20,972 nucleotides of DNA from Verrucomicrobia bacterium UBA1211 (GTDB taxonomy: Bacteria; Verrucomicrobiota; Kiritimatiellia; RFP12; UBA1067). The DNA lies in contig DBXN01000074.1 of assembly GCA_002309585.1 (NCBI GenBank), positions 368 through 21,339 on the forward strand, written 5' to 3'. A program made the translations under genes and the position numbers. The notes under the pieces were generated by a model. That model was not told the origin of the DNA. It worked only from the letters and a program-made list of their open reading frames with translations, and ran no database searches. Of the stretch, positions 1-7,238 are shown in pieces; within the stretch, counting starts at the first letter, position 1, and the number at the start of each line of letters is the position of its first letter.

Positions 1-2
1 GG

Positions 3-101
3 TTCGGCGTCACCTACCGCGAGGATAAGCCGTTTGTGGTGGGGGAGATCGCGAAGCTGATCCAAGCGGGCGAGTATCCCGAAACGCTGTGGAAACGCTG
101 A
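3..101 (+). CDS. 3' end of an unidentified gene (partial)
   Basis: An open frame enters from the left edge and ends at TGA 99-101, giving the last 32 residues of a protein whose start lies outside the window. The tail reads FGVTYREDKPFVVGEIAKLI, followed by QAGEYPETLWKR. It is hydrophilic with one short hydrophobic strand or helix and has no membrane segment. I do not recognise the family. It stops 23 bases before the preferred comF start, so the two genes are probably co-transcribed. Confidence 0.5.
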   Translation, partial: FGVTYREDKPFVVGEIAKLIQAGEYPETLWKR

Positions 102-124
102 TCCAGCGTCAGGGTGTCCGCCTG

Positions 125-835
125 ATGCGGCGGCTGGCCGATGCCATCTATCCCCGCATCTGTCCCGGATGCGGGGAGGCGTCCGACCGTGACGACCGCC
201 ATATCTGCTGGGCCTGTTTCGCGCAGATCGAGCTCTTCACCGAGAGCATGTGCGAGGTCTGCGGTCGGTTTGTCACCGGCGGCGTCCGGCACCAGTTTGT
301 CTGCAGTGCCTGCCGTGCGTTCAAACCCGCCTTTGATCGCGCCCGTTCGGCGGGACACTTCTCCGGGTTTCTGCGGGACCGGCTCCATGCCTTCAAATAC
401 AACGGCGCGCTTTGGCTGAAGGATGATCTGGTCGATCTGCTGGAGGGGTGTCTGCGCGCCTCGTTTGAGATCGGACCGATCGACGTGGTGGTTCCCATCC
501 CGCTCCATACCATCAAAATGCGGGAACGGAACTACAACCAGGCGGCGCTTCTGGCCGAGGGGCTGGCGGCGCGGATCGGCCGCCGGTACGACGGGCGTTC
601 CGTCAAGCGGGTCGTCCAGACCGAGACCCAGACCCATCTGCACGCCGCCGAACGCCGCGAGAACATGCGCGGCGCCTTTGCCGTCGTCCGTCCGGAATGG
701 ATCCGGCAGCGGACGGTTCTGCTGGTGGATGACGTCATGACGACCGGTTCGACGCTCGATGCCTGTGCCCGCGCGCTCAAAAAGGCCGGTGCCCGACAGG
801 TGTGGGCCGTGACGGTCGCCAGGGGGATCCGGTAG
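125..835 (+). CDS. comF: ComF family phosphoribosyltransferase-like protein
   Basis: ComF proteins combine an N-terminal zinc finger with a type I phosphoribosyltransferase fold. In competent bacteria they act in the cytoplasm in DNA uptake and processing; elsewhere their role is unclear. The protein shows cysteine pairs near the N-terminus (CPGCG, CWAC, CEVCGR, CSAC), then RERNYNQAALLAEGL, and a PRPP-binding motif VLLVDDVMTTGSTL around residues 199-212 with the Asp-Asp pair. I chose ATG 125 because AGGG lies about 11 bases upstream and the first zinc cysteine follows 13 residues later. An in-frame GTG at 89 would add 12 residues, overlaps the upstream gene and has no ribosome-binding site. 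The length of 236 residues is normal for ComF. The gene converges on rlmB with a 12-base gap. The family is certain; a role in DNA uptake is not. Confidence 0.9.
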   Translation: MRRLADAIYPRICPGCGEASDRDDRHICWACFAQIELFTESMCEVCGRFVTGGVRHQFVCSACRAFKPAFDRARSAGHFSGFLRDRLHAFKYNGALWLKDDLVDLLEGCLRASFEIGPIDVVVPIPLHTIKMRERNYNQAALLAEGLAARIGRRYDGRSVKRVVQTETQTHLHAAERRENMRGAFAVVRPEWIRQRTVLLVDDVMTTGSTLDACARALKKAGARQVWAVTVARGIR

Positions 836-847
836 GGCAGGGGCGCG

Positions 848-1624
848 CTAGCGGGTGAGCCCCCGCTGCCGGACGATCTCGTACAGCGCGATCCCGCCGG
901 CGACGCCGGCGTTCAGCGAGTCGATTTTTCCCAGCATCGGGAGATAGGCGATGAAGTCGCAGGTCTCGTGTACCAGACGCGAGAGGCCGCGGCCCTCGCT
1001 CCCGACGACCAGCCCCACCCGTCCCGTGAAGTCGATCGCCGTATAGGGCTTCGCTTGGGTGTCCATGTCCAGCCCGGTCAGCCACACCTGCCGCTCTTTC
1101 AGTGCCTCCATCGCGCGGGTGAGGTTGACGACCCTCGCCACCCGCAGGTGTTCCGCCGCGCCGGCGGAGGCGCGGACCGCCGCCGCCGTGACGCCCGCCG
1201 CCCGGTCTTCCGGGAGGATCACCGCCGTGATCCCCGCGGCATCCGCGCTCCGCAGCAGGGAGCCGACGTTCTGGGGATCCTCGATGTGGTCCAACAGGAG
1301 ATAGGCCGCCTGCGGAAGCTCTTCTACTTCCGCCAGAAGGTCGTCGAACGGAAAATAGGGGTATGCGCCGACCCGGAGGGCCACGCCTTGATGGTTGCCG
1401 CCCTCGCACAGCTGGTCCAGCCGCTGGCGCTCCACCGCGCGGAACGGGATGTTCATCGCCTGGACCTGTCGGCGGATCTCCGCCACTTCCGGTGAGTCCC
1501 GCCCTTCCTGTGGCAGGATCGCCTCGTAAAAAAGGCGCCGGCGGGCGGTCAGCGACTCCAGGACCGGTCTCCGGCCGTACAGCCACTCGCCGTTGTTTCC
1601 ACCTTTCTTCTGTTCCCGTCTCAT
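848..1624 (-). CDS. rlmB: 23S rRNA (guanosine-2'-O)-methyltransferase RlmB (TrmH/SpoU family)
   Basis: This is a SpoU-class 2'-O-ribose methyltransferase. RlmB methylates G2251 (E. coli numbering) in the peptidyl-transferase loop of 23S rRNA using S-adenosylmethionine. The N-terminus has the substrate-binding L30e-like segment beginning GEWLYGRRPVLESL. The three SPOUT knot motifs appear in order: DHIEDPQNVGSLLRSADAAG, then VVGSEGRGLSRLV, then LPMLGKIDSLNAGVAGGIAL. The length of 258 residues fits the family (E. coli RlmB has 243). The start at 1624 follows a GGGA-rich stretch that is a weak ribosome-binding site. A terminator-like hairpin separates it from the upstream TPR gene on the same strand, so it may have its own promoter or depend on readthrough. 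Other TrmH-family RNA targets cannot be excluded from sequence alone. Confidence 0.92.
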   Translation of the reverse strand: MRREQKKGGNNGEWLYGRRPVLESLTARRRLFYEAILPQEGRDSPEVAEIRRQVQAMNIPFRAVERQRLDQLCEGGNHQGVALRVGAYPYFPFDDLLAEVEELPQAAYLLLDHIEDPQNVGSLLRSADAAGITAVILPEDRAAGVTAAAVRASAGAAEHLRVARVVNLTRAMEALKERQVWLTGLDMDTQAKPYTAIDFTGRVGLVVGSEGRGLSRLVHETCDFIAYLPMLGKIDSLNAGVAGGIALYEIVRQRGLTR

Positions 1625-1654
1625 CTTGTCCCGCTCCCGTTTCCGCTAAACAGA

Positions 1655-1690
1655 AATGGCTTGCGAACCCTTCCGGATCGGCAAGCCATT
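1655..1690 (-). terminator. Rho-independent terminator of the TPR gene
   Basis: A perfect 10-bp stem (1655-1664 with 1681-1690, AATGGCTTGC and its complement) encloses a 16-base loop. Read on the minus strand it is followed by the T-rich run TTTCTGTTTA. It lies 29 bases beyond the TPR stop codon and before the rlmB start at 1624, so it should end or attenuate TPR transcription ahead of rlmB. The loop is longer than typical and the T-run is interrupted. Confidence 0.65.
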
Positions 1691-1719
1691 CAATGATCGC
1701 ATAGACCGTCCGGCTGCGG

Positions 1720-3126
1720 TTAGCCCTGCTGGCCCTGCCGGAGGTTGTAAACGCGCTGGAAGCGCTCCGCGATATCCTCGAAGCCGATATCCGCGCCGTA
1801 GACCTCTTTGTAGTACTCGAAGGCCTTGTCGATCTTGCCCGCCTTCTCGGAGAGGTCGCCCAATGCGAAGACCACCATCTTCTTCATGTCGTCCATGACC
1901 GTCAGCTGGTCGTTCGCCGTCTCCAGCTGCATGATCGCCATGTCGCCCTGGCCCTTCTTCGCGAAGCACATCGCGAGGTAGTACAGCGCCTTGACCCGCT
2001 CCTGCGGGCTACGCTGCGCCAGCTGCAACTGGCCGATCGCCTCGTCGAAATAGTCGTACTTGTAGTACTGCATACCCAACTCGAAGCGGAGCTTGAGATC
2101 GTTCGGGTAGCGCTCCACGCGGGAGACCAGATCGTCGAAGATGAACTGGTTCATCTCGGCGTCCATATCCGCCGCCTCGGCCTCTTTGCCTTCGGCTTTG
2201 AGGGCGGCGATCTTCTCGCCGTATGCGGCGGTCTTCGCGGCGGAGAGCGCGCGGTCCAGTTCCGGGTCGGCGGCGTTGACCTTCTGGGCGGCGACCAGGG
2301 TTTCGACCGCCTCGTCGAACCGCTTGTTCTGGGAGTAGATACGCGCCAGCGCCCGGTAGAAGTTGAGGTTGTTCGGCTCTTTCTCCAACCGCTCCTTGGC
2401 TTCGGCGATCAGCGCCTCGGCGTCGGAGCCGGCCACGACCGACTTCGCCTTCATGTCGAGTTTCGCCGCCGCCTCCTTGTCGCGGATCAGCTTGCGGAAG
2501 CCGCCCTTCTCGCCGGCCGCCTCTTCCCATCCGCCCTCGGTCATGGTCGTACGGGCTTCGGCGTCCTTCAGCAGCTTCAGGATGGTCTGGTCGTTCGGGC
2601 GCGTCGCGCTCAACTTCACGTAGGCATCGCGCGCCTTGGCATACTCGCCCACGGCCATGTAGTAGTCGGCCAGCCGCCGGAGCAGCTGCATGTCGTCCTG
2701 GTTGTTCTCGTAGGCCGCCTCAACGGTGAAGAGGGCCGCTTCCGGGAATCCGCACGCGTCCGCCGCCTCGACCGCCAGATCGACATTCTTGGAATTCAGC
2801 GGATTCATCGTCATCAGCTTCTCGCACTCGGTGATCGCCTGTTCCTTCTTGCCCGCCTTGAGCATCGTGGCGATCTTCGCGCGGAGCATGGCCGCGCTGA
2901 ACTCCTGGACCTGAAGCGCAAGTTTGCTCTTCTTCTCCTTGCGGAACTTGGCGATCTGCGCCGCGCGCAGAATCTTACGCGCCCGGGAGAATCCCGGAAC
3001 AAGCGTGATACACTGAATCAAAAGGTCGATCGCGATGTCCAGATTCCCGCGTTCGTAGGCAACCTGCCCCTTGTTATAGAAGTTCTGAGCCTGCTGCGCC
3101 GCCTGATCGTTTCTCTCACCTGCCAT
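1720..3126 (-). CDS. TPR-repeat protein
   Basis: This 468-residue soluble protein is built of tetratricopeptide-type helical repeats. Examples are AQNFYNKGQVAYERGNLDIA near residue 14, ADYYMAVGEYAKARDAYVKL near 155, and YYLAMCFAKKGQGDMAIMQL near 395. The middle section (about 200-320) is rich in Lys, Glu and Ala and looks helical. There is no signal peptide, membrane segment or catalytic domain, so a scaffold or protein-interaction role in the cytoplasm is likely, with partner unknown. The ATG at 3126 is preceded by a weak GGGA site seven bases upstream. A strong sigma-70 promoter lies 56-84 bases before it and a terminator follows it, so it is probably a single-gene unit. Confidence 0.85.
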   Translation of the reverse strand: MAGERNDQAAQQAQNFYNKGQVAYERGNLDIAIDLLIQCITLVPGFSRARKILRAAQIAKFRKEKKSKLALQVQEFSAAMLRAKIATMLKAGKKEQAITECEKLMTMNPLNSKNVDLAVEAADACGFPEAALFTVEAAYENNQDDMQLLRRLADYYMAVGEYAKARDAYVKLSATRPNDQTILKLLKDAEARTTMTEGGWEEAAGEKGGFRKLIRDKEAAAKLDMKAKSVVAGSDAEALIAEAKERLEKEPNNLNFYRALARIYSQNKRFDEAVETLVAAQKVNAADPELDRALSAAKTAAYGEKIAALKAEGKEAEAADMDAEMNQFIFDDLVSRVERYPNDLKLRFELGMQYYKYDYFDEAIGQLQLAQRSPQERVKALYYLAMCFAKKGQGDMAIMQLETANDQLTVMDDMKKMVVFALGDLSEKAGKIDKAFEYYKEVYGADIGFEDIAERFQRVYNLRQGQQG

Positions 3127-3181
3127 AAAAAAATCCCATCCGTAAGAAAGTCGCTTCTCCTAGCATTTGGAAACGGAAATC

Positions 3182-3210
3182 AGTATACGGATTCCGCTCT
3201 TTTCCGTCAA
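3182..3210 (-). promoter_or_regulatory. Sigma-70 type promoter of the TPR gene
   Basis: On the minus strand, TTGACG (3205-3210) and TATACT (3182-3187) are separated by exactly 17 bases. Each hexamer differs from consensus at one position (TTGACA and TATAAT). Transcription would begin near 3175, giving a leader of about 50 bases before the ATG at 3126. It is the best promoter match in the window. Confidence 0.8.
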
Positions 3211-3262
3211 GTCTTCTGGAAATCAAAAAAGGTTTACCCCTCGTCTGCGGTGGAGGCGGGGT

Positions 3263-3366
3263 GGTGGTTGGGTGGTTGGGTGGTTGAAGGACGAGAGACG
3301 TCAGACATGAGACGCGAGACCTTCGACCGCCGCTTCCCCGTTCCCCACTTAACCTTTTAACCTTTT
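3263..3366. repeat. Modular short-repeat block A (octamers, GAC heptamers, AACCTTTT)
   Basis: Three tandem octamers GGTGGTTG occupy 3263-3286. Heptamers beginning GAC (GACGAGA, GACGTCA, GACATGA, GACGCGA, then GACC) run from about 3290 to 3321. The stretch CTTCCCCGTTCCCCA (3333-3347) recurs inverted at 13166-13180. Two tandem AACCTTTT units (3351-3366) follow and overlap the malY stop codon. Positions 3286-3321 are identical, inverted, to 7274-7309, and 3279-3314 are identical in direct orientation to 4604-4639. No open frame or protein-like composition was seen. Confidence 0.9.
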
Positions 3367-4526
3367 CTCAGCCGGTTGAGTGCGTCGAGGAGGATGGCGC
3401 GGGAGGTGGCGAGGTTGATGCGGAGGAAGGCGGAACCGGGCGGTTCGGCGTAGTCCGACCCGGGGGCGAATTTGACCTTCGCCTGTTGTTCAAGCCGGTG
3501 GGCGAGTTCCCCGGACGGGAGGCCGAGCGCGTTGACATCCACCCAGGCGAGGTAGGTCGCCTCAAGGGTCGCCACTTGCAGGCGCGGGAGGTGGGTATGG
3601 ACGAACTCGAGGAGGGTTTGGTAGTTGCCGTGCAGGTAGACCCGCAGCGCGTCGAGCCAATCCGCGCAACGGTCCCAGGCGGTGGAGGCGGCGAGGAAGC
3701 CGAATGGATTGAGATCGCCCGTGCCGTTCATCACCTGGGCCTTCCGGATCTTTGCCCGGATGGCGGGATTCGCGCAGATGACGGCGGCGGTCTGGAGTCC
3801 CGCGAGGTTGAACGCCTTGGATGCGGACCAGAAGGTGGCGGAGGCGGCGGGGAAGGCGTCGGAGACGGTCGCGAAGGGGGTGTGGCGCGAACCGGGCATC
3901 TGAAGGTCGGCATGGATCTCGTCGCTCACCATGAAGACGCCGTGCCGAAGGGCGATCTCGCCCGCCCGTTTGAGTTCATCGGCCGTCCAGACCCGGCCGA
4001 CGGGATTGTGCGGATTGCAGATCAGGAGCAGTTTCGCGCGGGGGTCGGCGAGTTTCCGGTCCAGATCCTCATAATCCATCTCATAGGTGAAATCACCCTC
4101 GGTCTTGGCGGGAATCCGGCGAAGCGGGCTTCCGGCGATTTCGCATCCCTGGTCGCGGATGACGTGGAGGAAGCCGTTGTAGGCGGGGGTCTGGAGGACC
4201 ACCTGGTCGCCCGGCCGGCAAAAGGCGCGGATAACGGCCGCGAGGGCGGGCAGGACGCTGATCGAATTGAGGATCGTGTCGGGATCGACCGTCCAGGCGT
4301 GGCGTTTCGCCAGCCACCGGGCCAGGCTTTCGTGCCAGGACGCCGGCGGGAGCGCGTAACCGAACACGCCGTCATCCACGCGGCGGTGCAGCGCTTCGAT
4401 GATGGCGGGCGCGGCCTGGAAATCCATATCCGCGACCCAAAGCGGGAGCACCCCCTCCTCGGGCCTATCCCATTTCACACATCCCGTTCCGCGCCGGGAA
4501 ACGACCGCGTCAAAATCAAATGGCAT
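3357..4526 (-). CDS. MalY/PatB-family PLP-dependent aminotransferase (probable cystathionine beta-lyase)
   Basis: This is a fold-type I pyridoxal-phosphate enzyme of the MalY/PatB group. These usually cleave cystathionine or related C-S substrates to homocysteine or thiol, pyruvate and ammonia in the cytoplasm; some members also have regulatory roles. Signature segments are KWD near the N-terminus, PLWVADMDF, TPAYNGF, ICNPHNPVGRVW, SDEIHADL, and FWSASKAFNLAGLQ with the PLP lysine at about K237 (K233 in E. coli MalY). I start at ATG 4526 because AGGAG lies seven bases upstream and the family begins MPFDFD. The frame stays open to 4592, but that extension lies in repeat DNA and is not a real N-terminus. 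The length of 389 residues is typical. The stop codon lies inside an AACCTTTT repeat. Substrate is uncertain. Confidence 0.88.
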   Translation of the reverse strand: MPFDFDAVVSRRGTGCVKWDRPEEGVLPLWVADMDFQAAPAIIEALHRRVDDGVFGYALPPASWHESLARWLAKRHAWTVDPDTILNSISVLPALAAVIRAFCRPGDQVVLQTPAYNGFLHVIRDQGCEIAGSPLRRIPAKTEGDFTYEMDYEDLDRKLADPRAKLLLICNPHNPVGRVWTADELKRAGEIALRHGVFMVSDEIHADLQMPGSRHTPFATVSDAFPAASATFWSASKAFNLAGLQTAAVICANPAIRAKIRKAQVMNGTGDLNPFGFLAASTAWDRCADWLDALRVYLHGNYQTLLEFVHTHLPRLQVATLEATYLAWVDVNALGLPSGELAHRLEQQAKVKFAPGSDYAEPPGSAFLRINLATSRAILLDALNRLRKG

Positions 4527-4544
4527 GTGAACTCCTGAATTAAA

Positions 4545-4670
4545 GGTTAGGTGGTTGGGTAGTTCCGCCGCCGCTAAAGCTTTGGCGGACAAGTGGGTGG
4601 TGTGGTGGTTGAAGGACGAGAGACGTCAGACATGAGACGAGAGGATGACATCGGACATCGGACATCAGAC
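4545..4670. repeat. Modular short-repeat block B, left part
   Basis: Octamer units (GGTGGTTG, GGTAGTTC) at 4550-4565 are followed by a palindrome at 4571-4588. A second octamer-like run leads into 4604-4639, which matches 3279-3314 over 36 bases. Three GAC heptamers of a different flavour (GACATCG, GACATCG, GACATCA) fill 4647-4667. The block lies upstream of malY and downstream of the beta-propeller gene, and runs antisense to both. Confidence 0.88.
4571..4588. repeat. 18-base near-perfect palindrome
   Basis: CCGCTAAAGCTTTGGCGG folds with nine pairs including one T-G wobble and no loop, centred on AAAGCTTT. It sits inside repeat block B, between two octamer runs, 45 bases upstream of the malY start. 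It could be a cruciform, a REP-like element or a protein-binding site. It lacks a T-run and is not a convincing terminator. Confidence 0.6.
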
Positions 4671-4720
4671 TTCTGTTCCCTTATCTTTTCATTCTTCTCT
4701 CTTCATTTTTCATTTTCTCT

Positions 4721-4772
4721 CGTCACTCGTCACTCGTCACTCCCCATTCCCTCAACGCTCAACCCCTCAACG
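4721..4772. repeat. Modular short-repeat block B, right part, overlapping a gene 3' end
   Basis: Three exact heptamers CGTCACT (4721-4741; reverse complement AGTGACG, the GACGAGT register) are followed by CTCAACG (4751-4757), CTCAACC (4758-4764), one extra C, and CTCAACG (4766-4772). The 19 bases at 4747-4765 are identical, inverted, to 7239-7257. The block covers the last 13-14 codons and the stop of the minus-strand gene ending at 4730. Confidence 0.88.
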
Positions 4773-6046
4773 TCAATCATATACACCTGCCGGGAGCCCT
4801 CGTGAACGCTGTTGAAGCCGATCTGGCGGCCGTCATCGCGCCACCGGGCGTGGAGGTCACACCGCCAGTAGGTCTGGCGGTAGGCTTCCGGCACGAAGAA
4901 GGCGCCCAGCGGCAAAACCATCTCGTCCTCCAGCCGGACGATGACCCACGGGCGTTCGAAGTGGCGGTTCCAGTAGGTCTCGCCGCTCATGAAGTTCCCG
5001 TCCGGCGAGTAGATGCAGTGCCAGTCTTGGTCCAACACTCCCGCGCCGATACGCCGGACCTTCTCCTCCTCGCCGACCTTGAACTCGACCTGGCACCAGA
5101 GGGGGCGATCCTTAAACATCGGTTTGTCGGCATCCCAGGCGGCGGTGACGAGCATCTTCTGTTCGGTCGGGTGCCAGTTGAAATGGGAGCCGGCCCATCC
5201 GTCCTTGAAGCAGCGGCGCAGGTTTTTACCGTCCCTGTCGACGGTGAAGGAGGTGGTTTGCCAGGGCGAGGCCTTGTGGACCGCCTTGTCGAACCAGTCC
5301 ACGCTCCGGGCCAGGAAAAAGATTTTCTGGCCGTCCTTTGAGATCACTGTATGGCAGTAGTAGGCCAGGGGCTGGCCCGGCTTGTCCGCGACCCGCTTTG
5401 TGGGCGGCATCAGGGAGCGGCCCTGGGCGACGGAGAGGATCAACTTGGCCTCACCGGTTTTCAGGTCCACCGCCCATAGCCCGTCATCCTCCGGCCACTC
5501 CACCGCCTCGCGCGGATCCTGCCCCGGTCCCGCATACCCGTAATCCGGGCGGGTCAGGGAGAGGCGGGCGTAGTTGATGGAGACGGCCCACGAGCCGTCT
5601 TTCGAGACGGCGCTGACGGGGTGGGGGATGATCCGCTCGGCCTTGGTTTTCCAATTCAGGATCACCGTCACAAAGCGGCCGTTGCGGAAATCGTTGAAGA
5701 GGAAGGTGTCCTTCTCGTTCGGGAGCCAATGCGCCATCGCCGCCTCCTGGAAGTTCCAGCAGGCGGTTGTCGTCACGGGGATGAAGGTGTTGCCGTTCTG
5801 GAGATCCACCAGTCCGAGGGTACACCGTTCGCCCGCCTCGGGAAGCCGGCCGTTGAGGTCGGTCTCCAGCACCGTCACATACCGGTTGTCCGGGCTCCAG
5901 GAGCTGATGGCGAAGTAGCTCGCCAGCAGATGCTCGTGCGGTCCCTTCGTGATCGCATACGGCTTTGAGAATGTCGGAAACGGCGTGACCGCCCCCGCGA
6001 GAAACGGCATCGCCGCCGCCAACACCAGACCCAATCCCTTGTTCAT
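4730..6046 (-). CDS. Secreted beta-propeller protein, oligogalacturonate lyase-like
   Basis: The 438-residue protein begins with a signal peptide (MNKGLGLVLAAAMPFLAGA), so it is exported. Repeated propeller-blade motifs follow: SSWSPDNRYVTVLET near residue 48, HTVISKDGQKIFF near 233, HFNWHPTEQKMLV near 290, and WHCIYSPDGNFMSGE near 343. Such SPDG blades occur in TolB-like proteins and in PL22 oligogalacturonate lyases, which cleave small pectin fragments using a metal held by His and Gln. The QDWH here resembles the PL22 Gln-x-x-His metal pair, but I cannot confirm the full site. GGAGGAGG lies shortly upstream of the ATG. The C-terminal VEGLSVEGMGSDE and the stop are encoded by short-repeat DNA. 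It diverges from the sugar isomerase gene, which fits pectin or uronide use. Confidence 0.6.
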   Translation of the reverse strand: MNKGLGLVLAAAMPFLAGAVTPFPTFSKPYAITKGPHEHLLASYFAISSWSPDNRYVTVLETDLNGRLPEAGERCTLGLVDLQNGNTFIPVTTTACWNFQEAAMAHWLPNEKDTFLFNDFRNGRFVTVILNWKTKAERIIPHPVSAVSKDGSWAVSINYARLSLTRPDYGYAGPGQDPREAVEWPEDDGLWAVDLKTGEAKLILSVAQGRSLMPPTKRVADKPGQPLAYYCHTVISKDGQKIFFLARSVDWFDKAVHKASPWQTTSFTVDRDGKNLRRCFKDGWAGSHFNWHPTEQKMLVTAAWDADKPMFKDRPLWCQVEFKVGEEEKVRRIGAGVLDQDWHCIYSPDGNFMSGETYWNRHFERPWVIVRLEDEMVLPLGAFFVPEAYRQTYWRCDLHARWRDDGRQIGFNSVHEGSRQVYMIDVEGLSVEGMGSDE

Positions 6047-6075
6047 GCGCTTCCTCCTCCGTTCGAGATGCCGCC

Positions 6076-6084
6076 ATTATAACA
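6076..6084 (-). promoter_or_regulatory. Extended -10 promoter of the beta-propeller gene
   Basis: On the minus strand TGT is followed directly by TATAAT, an extended -10 element with a perfect hexamer. It sits 30 bases upstream of the ATG at 6046, predicting a leader of about 22 bases carrying the GGAGGAGG site. No good -35 box is visible, as often holds for TGn promoters. The 155-base divergent gap also serves the + strand isomerase gene, whose promoter I could not place. Confidence 0.6.
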
Positions 6085-6201
6085 CAGTTGTTGATTGAAT
6101 TGCATTGCATTCGGCGAACAAAACCGCTATTCTTTTTTCACATGATTGTAATGGGTGAAGTGCTTGATGTCGGGCACCATCAAACTGAGGAGAAATGAGA
6201 A

Positions 6202-7194
6202 ATGGCACGTAAAGTAACGTTGTTCACCGGGCAGTGGGCTGATCTCCCCTTCGCGACCGTCGCCGAGCGGGCGTCTGAAATGGGATATGACGGCCTTGAG
6301 CTCTCCTGTTGGGGCGATTTCATCGATGTGGAGAAGGGCGCCAAGAGCAAGGCCTATTGCGAGGACCGTTTGGCGAAGCTGAACGAGTACGGGCTGGGCT
6401 GCTGGGCGATCTCGAACCACCTCTCCGGCCAGCTGGTCTGCGATGAGCTGGACGAGCGCCACAACCCCTTCGCGCCGGAGAAGATCCGGGGCGATTACAA
6501 GGCGATGCGGAAATGGGCGATCGATATGCAGAAGAAGGCCGCCAAGACCGCCGCGAACCTCGGCATCGGCGTAGTGAACGGCTTCACCGGTTCCCCGATC
6601 TGGAAGTATCTCTACTCCTATCCGCCCTGCCCTCCCGGACTGATCGACAACGGCTTCAAGACGGTCGCGAAGACCTGGAAACCGATTCTGGACTACTATG
6701 CCGACCTGGGCGTCCGTTTCGCGCTCGAAGTCCACCCGACCGAGATTGCCTTCGATATCGCTTCGGCCGAGCGTCTGCTGGATGCGCTGGACGGCCATCC
6801 CGCCTTCGGTTTCAACTACGACCCCTCCCACTTCGGGTATCAGGGCGTCGATTACGTCAAGTTCATCCGGACCTTCAAGGACCGCATCTACCACGTCCAC
6901 ATCAAGGACGCGTGGTGGGGTCACGGCGACGGGACGGTCGGCGTCTTCGGTGGCCACACCGAGTTCGCGGATCCGCGCCGGTACTGGGACTTCCGTTCAC
7001 CGGGCCACGGCGATATCAACTTCGAGGAGATCATCGTCGCCCTGAACGATATCAAGTATACCGGCCCGCTGTCGGTCGAGTGGGAAGACTCCCGCATGGA
7101 CCGCTTCCACGGCGCACAGGAGGCCTGCGATTTCGTCCACAGCATCGACTTCGCCCCGAGCGCGATCGCGTTCGACGGCCAGTTCGAGAGTTAA
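6202..7194 (+). CDS. Sugar phosphate isomerase/epimerase (xylose isomerase-like TIM barrel)
   Basis: This 330-residue cytoplasmic protein belongs to the AP-endonuclease-2/xylose-isomerase-like barrel family, whose members interconvert ketoses or other sugars with a bound divalent metal. Likely metal ligands follow the family pattern: E176 in FALEVHPTE, D207 in NYDPSHF, a His in HVHIKD (231 or 233), and E293 in LSVEWED. Other marks are GYDGLELSCWGD at the N-terminus and GHGDINFEEI near 272. GAGGAG lies nine bases before ATG 6202. A strong terminator follows, so it forms its own unit, divergent from the beta-propeller gene and just upstream of a xylulokinase. Together they suggest a ketose pathway. 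The exact substrate cannot be read from sequence. Confidence 0.87.
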   Translation: MARKVTLFTGQWADLPFATVAERASEMGYDGLELSCWGDFIDVEKGAKSKAYCEDRLAKLNEYGLGCWAISNHLSGQLVCDELDERHNPFAPEKIRGDYKAMRKWAIDMQKKAAKTAANLGIGVVNGFTGSPIWKYLYSYPPCPPGLIDNGFKTVAKTWKPILDYYADLGVRFALEVHPTEIAFDIASAERLLDALDGHPAFGFNYDPSHFGYQGVDYVKFIRTFKDRIYHVHIKDAWWGHGDGTVGVFGGHTEFADPRRYWDFRSPGHGDINFEEIIVALNDIKYTGPLSVEWEDSRMDRFHGAQEACDFVHSIDFAPSAIAFDGQFES

Positions 7195-7201
7195 CCGATC
7201 C

Positions 7202-7238
7202 CGCCGCATCCGCCCCCCGCGGATGCGGCGACCTTTTA
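7202..7238 (+). terminator. Strong rho-independent terminator after the isomerase gene
   Basis: A perfect 12-bp GC-rich stem (7202-7213, CGCCGCATCCGC, with 7219-7230) closes a five-base C loop and is followed by ACCTTTTA. It starts eight bases after the isomerase stop codon. It should separate the isomerase transcript from the xylulokinase operon. Confidence 0.82.

Noticed and set aside
850..867. Hairpin between comF and rlmB (AGCGGG/CCCGCT)
   Set aside because: Six pairs lying within the rlmB 3' end and no T-run on either strand; not a convincing bidirectional terminator.
3263..3321. Repeat blocks as a CRISPR array
   Set aside because: Units are 7-8 bases and contiguous, with no unique spacers and no cas genes in the window.
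4527..4592. N-terminal extension of the malY frame to 4592
   Set aside because: It lies in repeat DNA, lacks a ribosome-binding site, and the family start with AGGAG is at 4526.
4593..4805. Small + strand open frame of 70 codons
   Set aside because: It only translates the short repeats and the antisense of the beta-propeller 3' end; no start signal.
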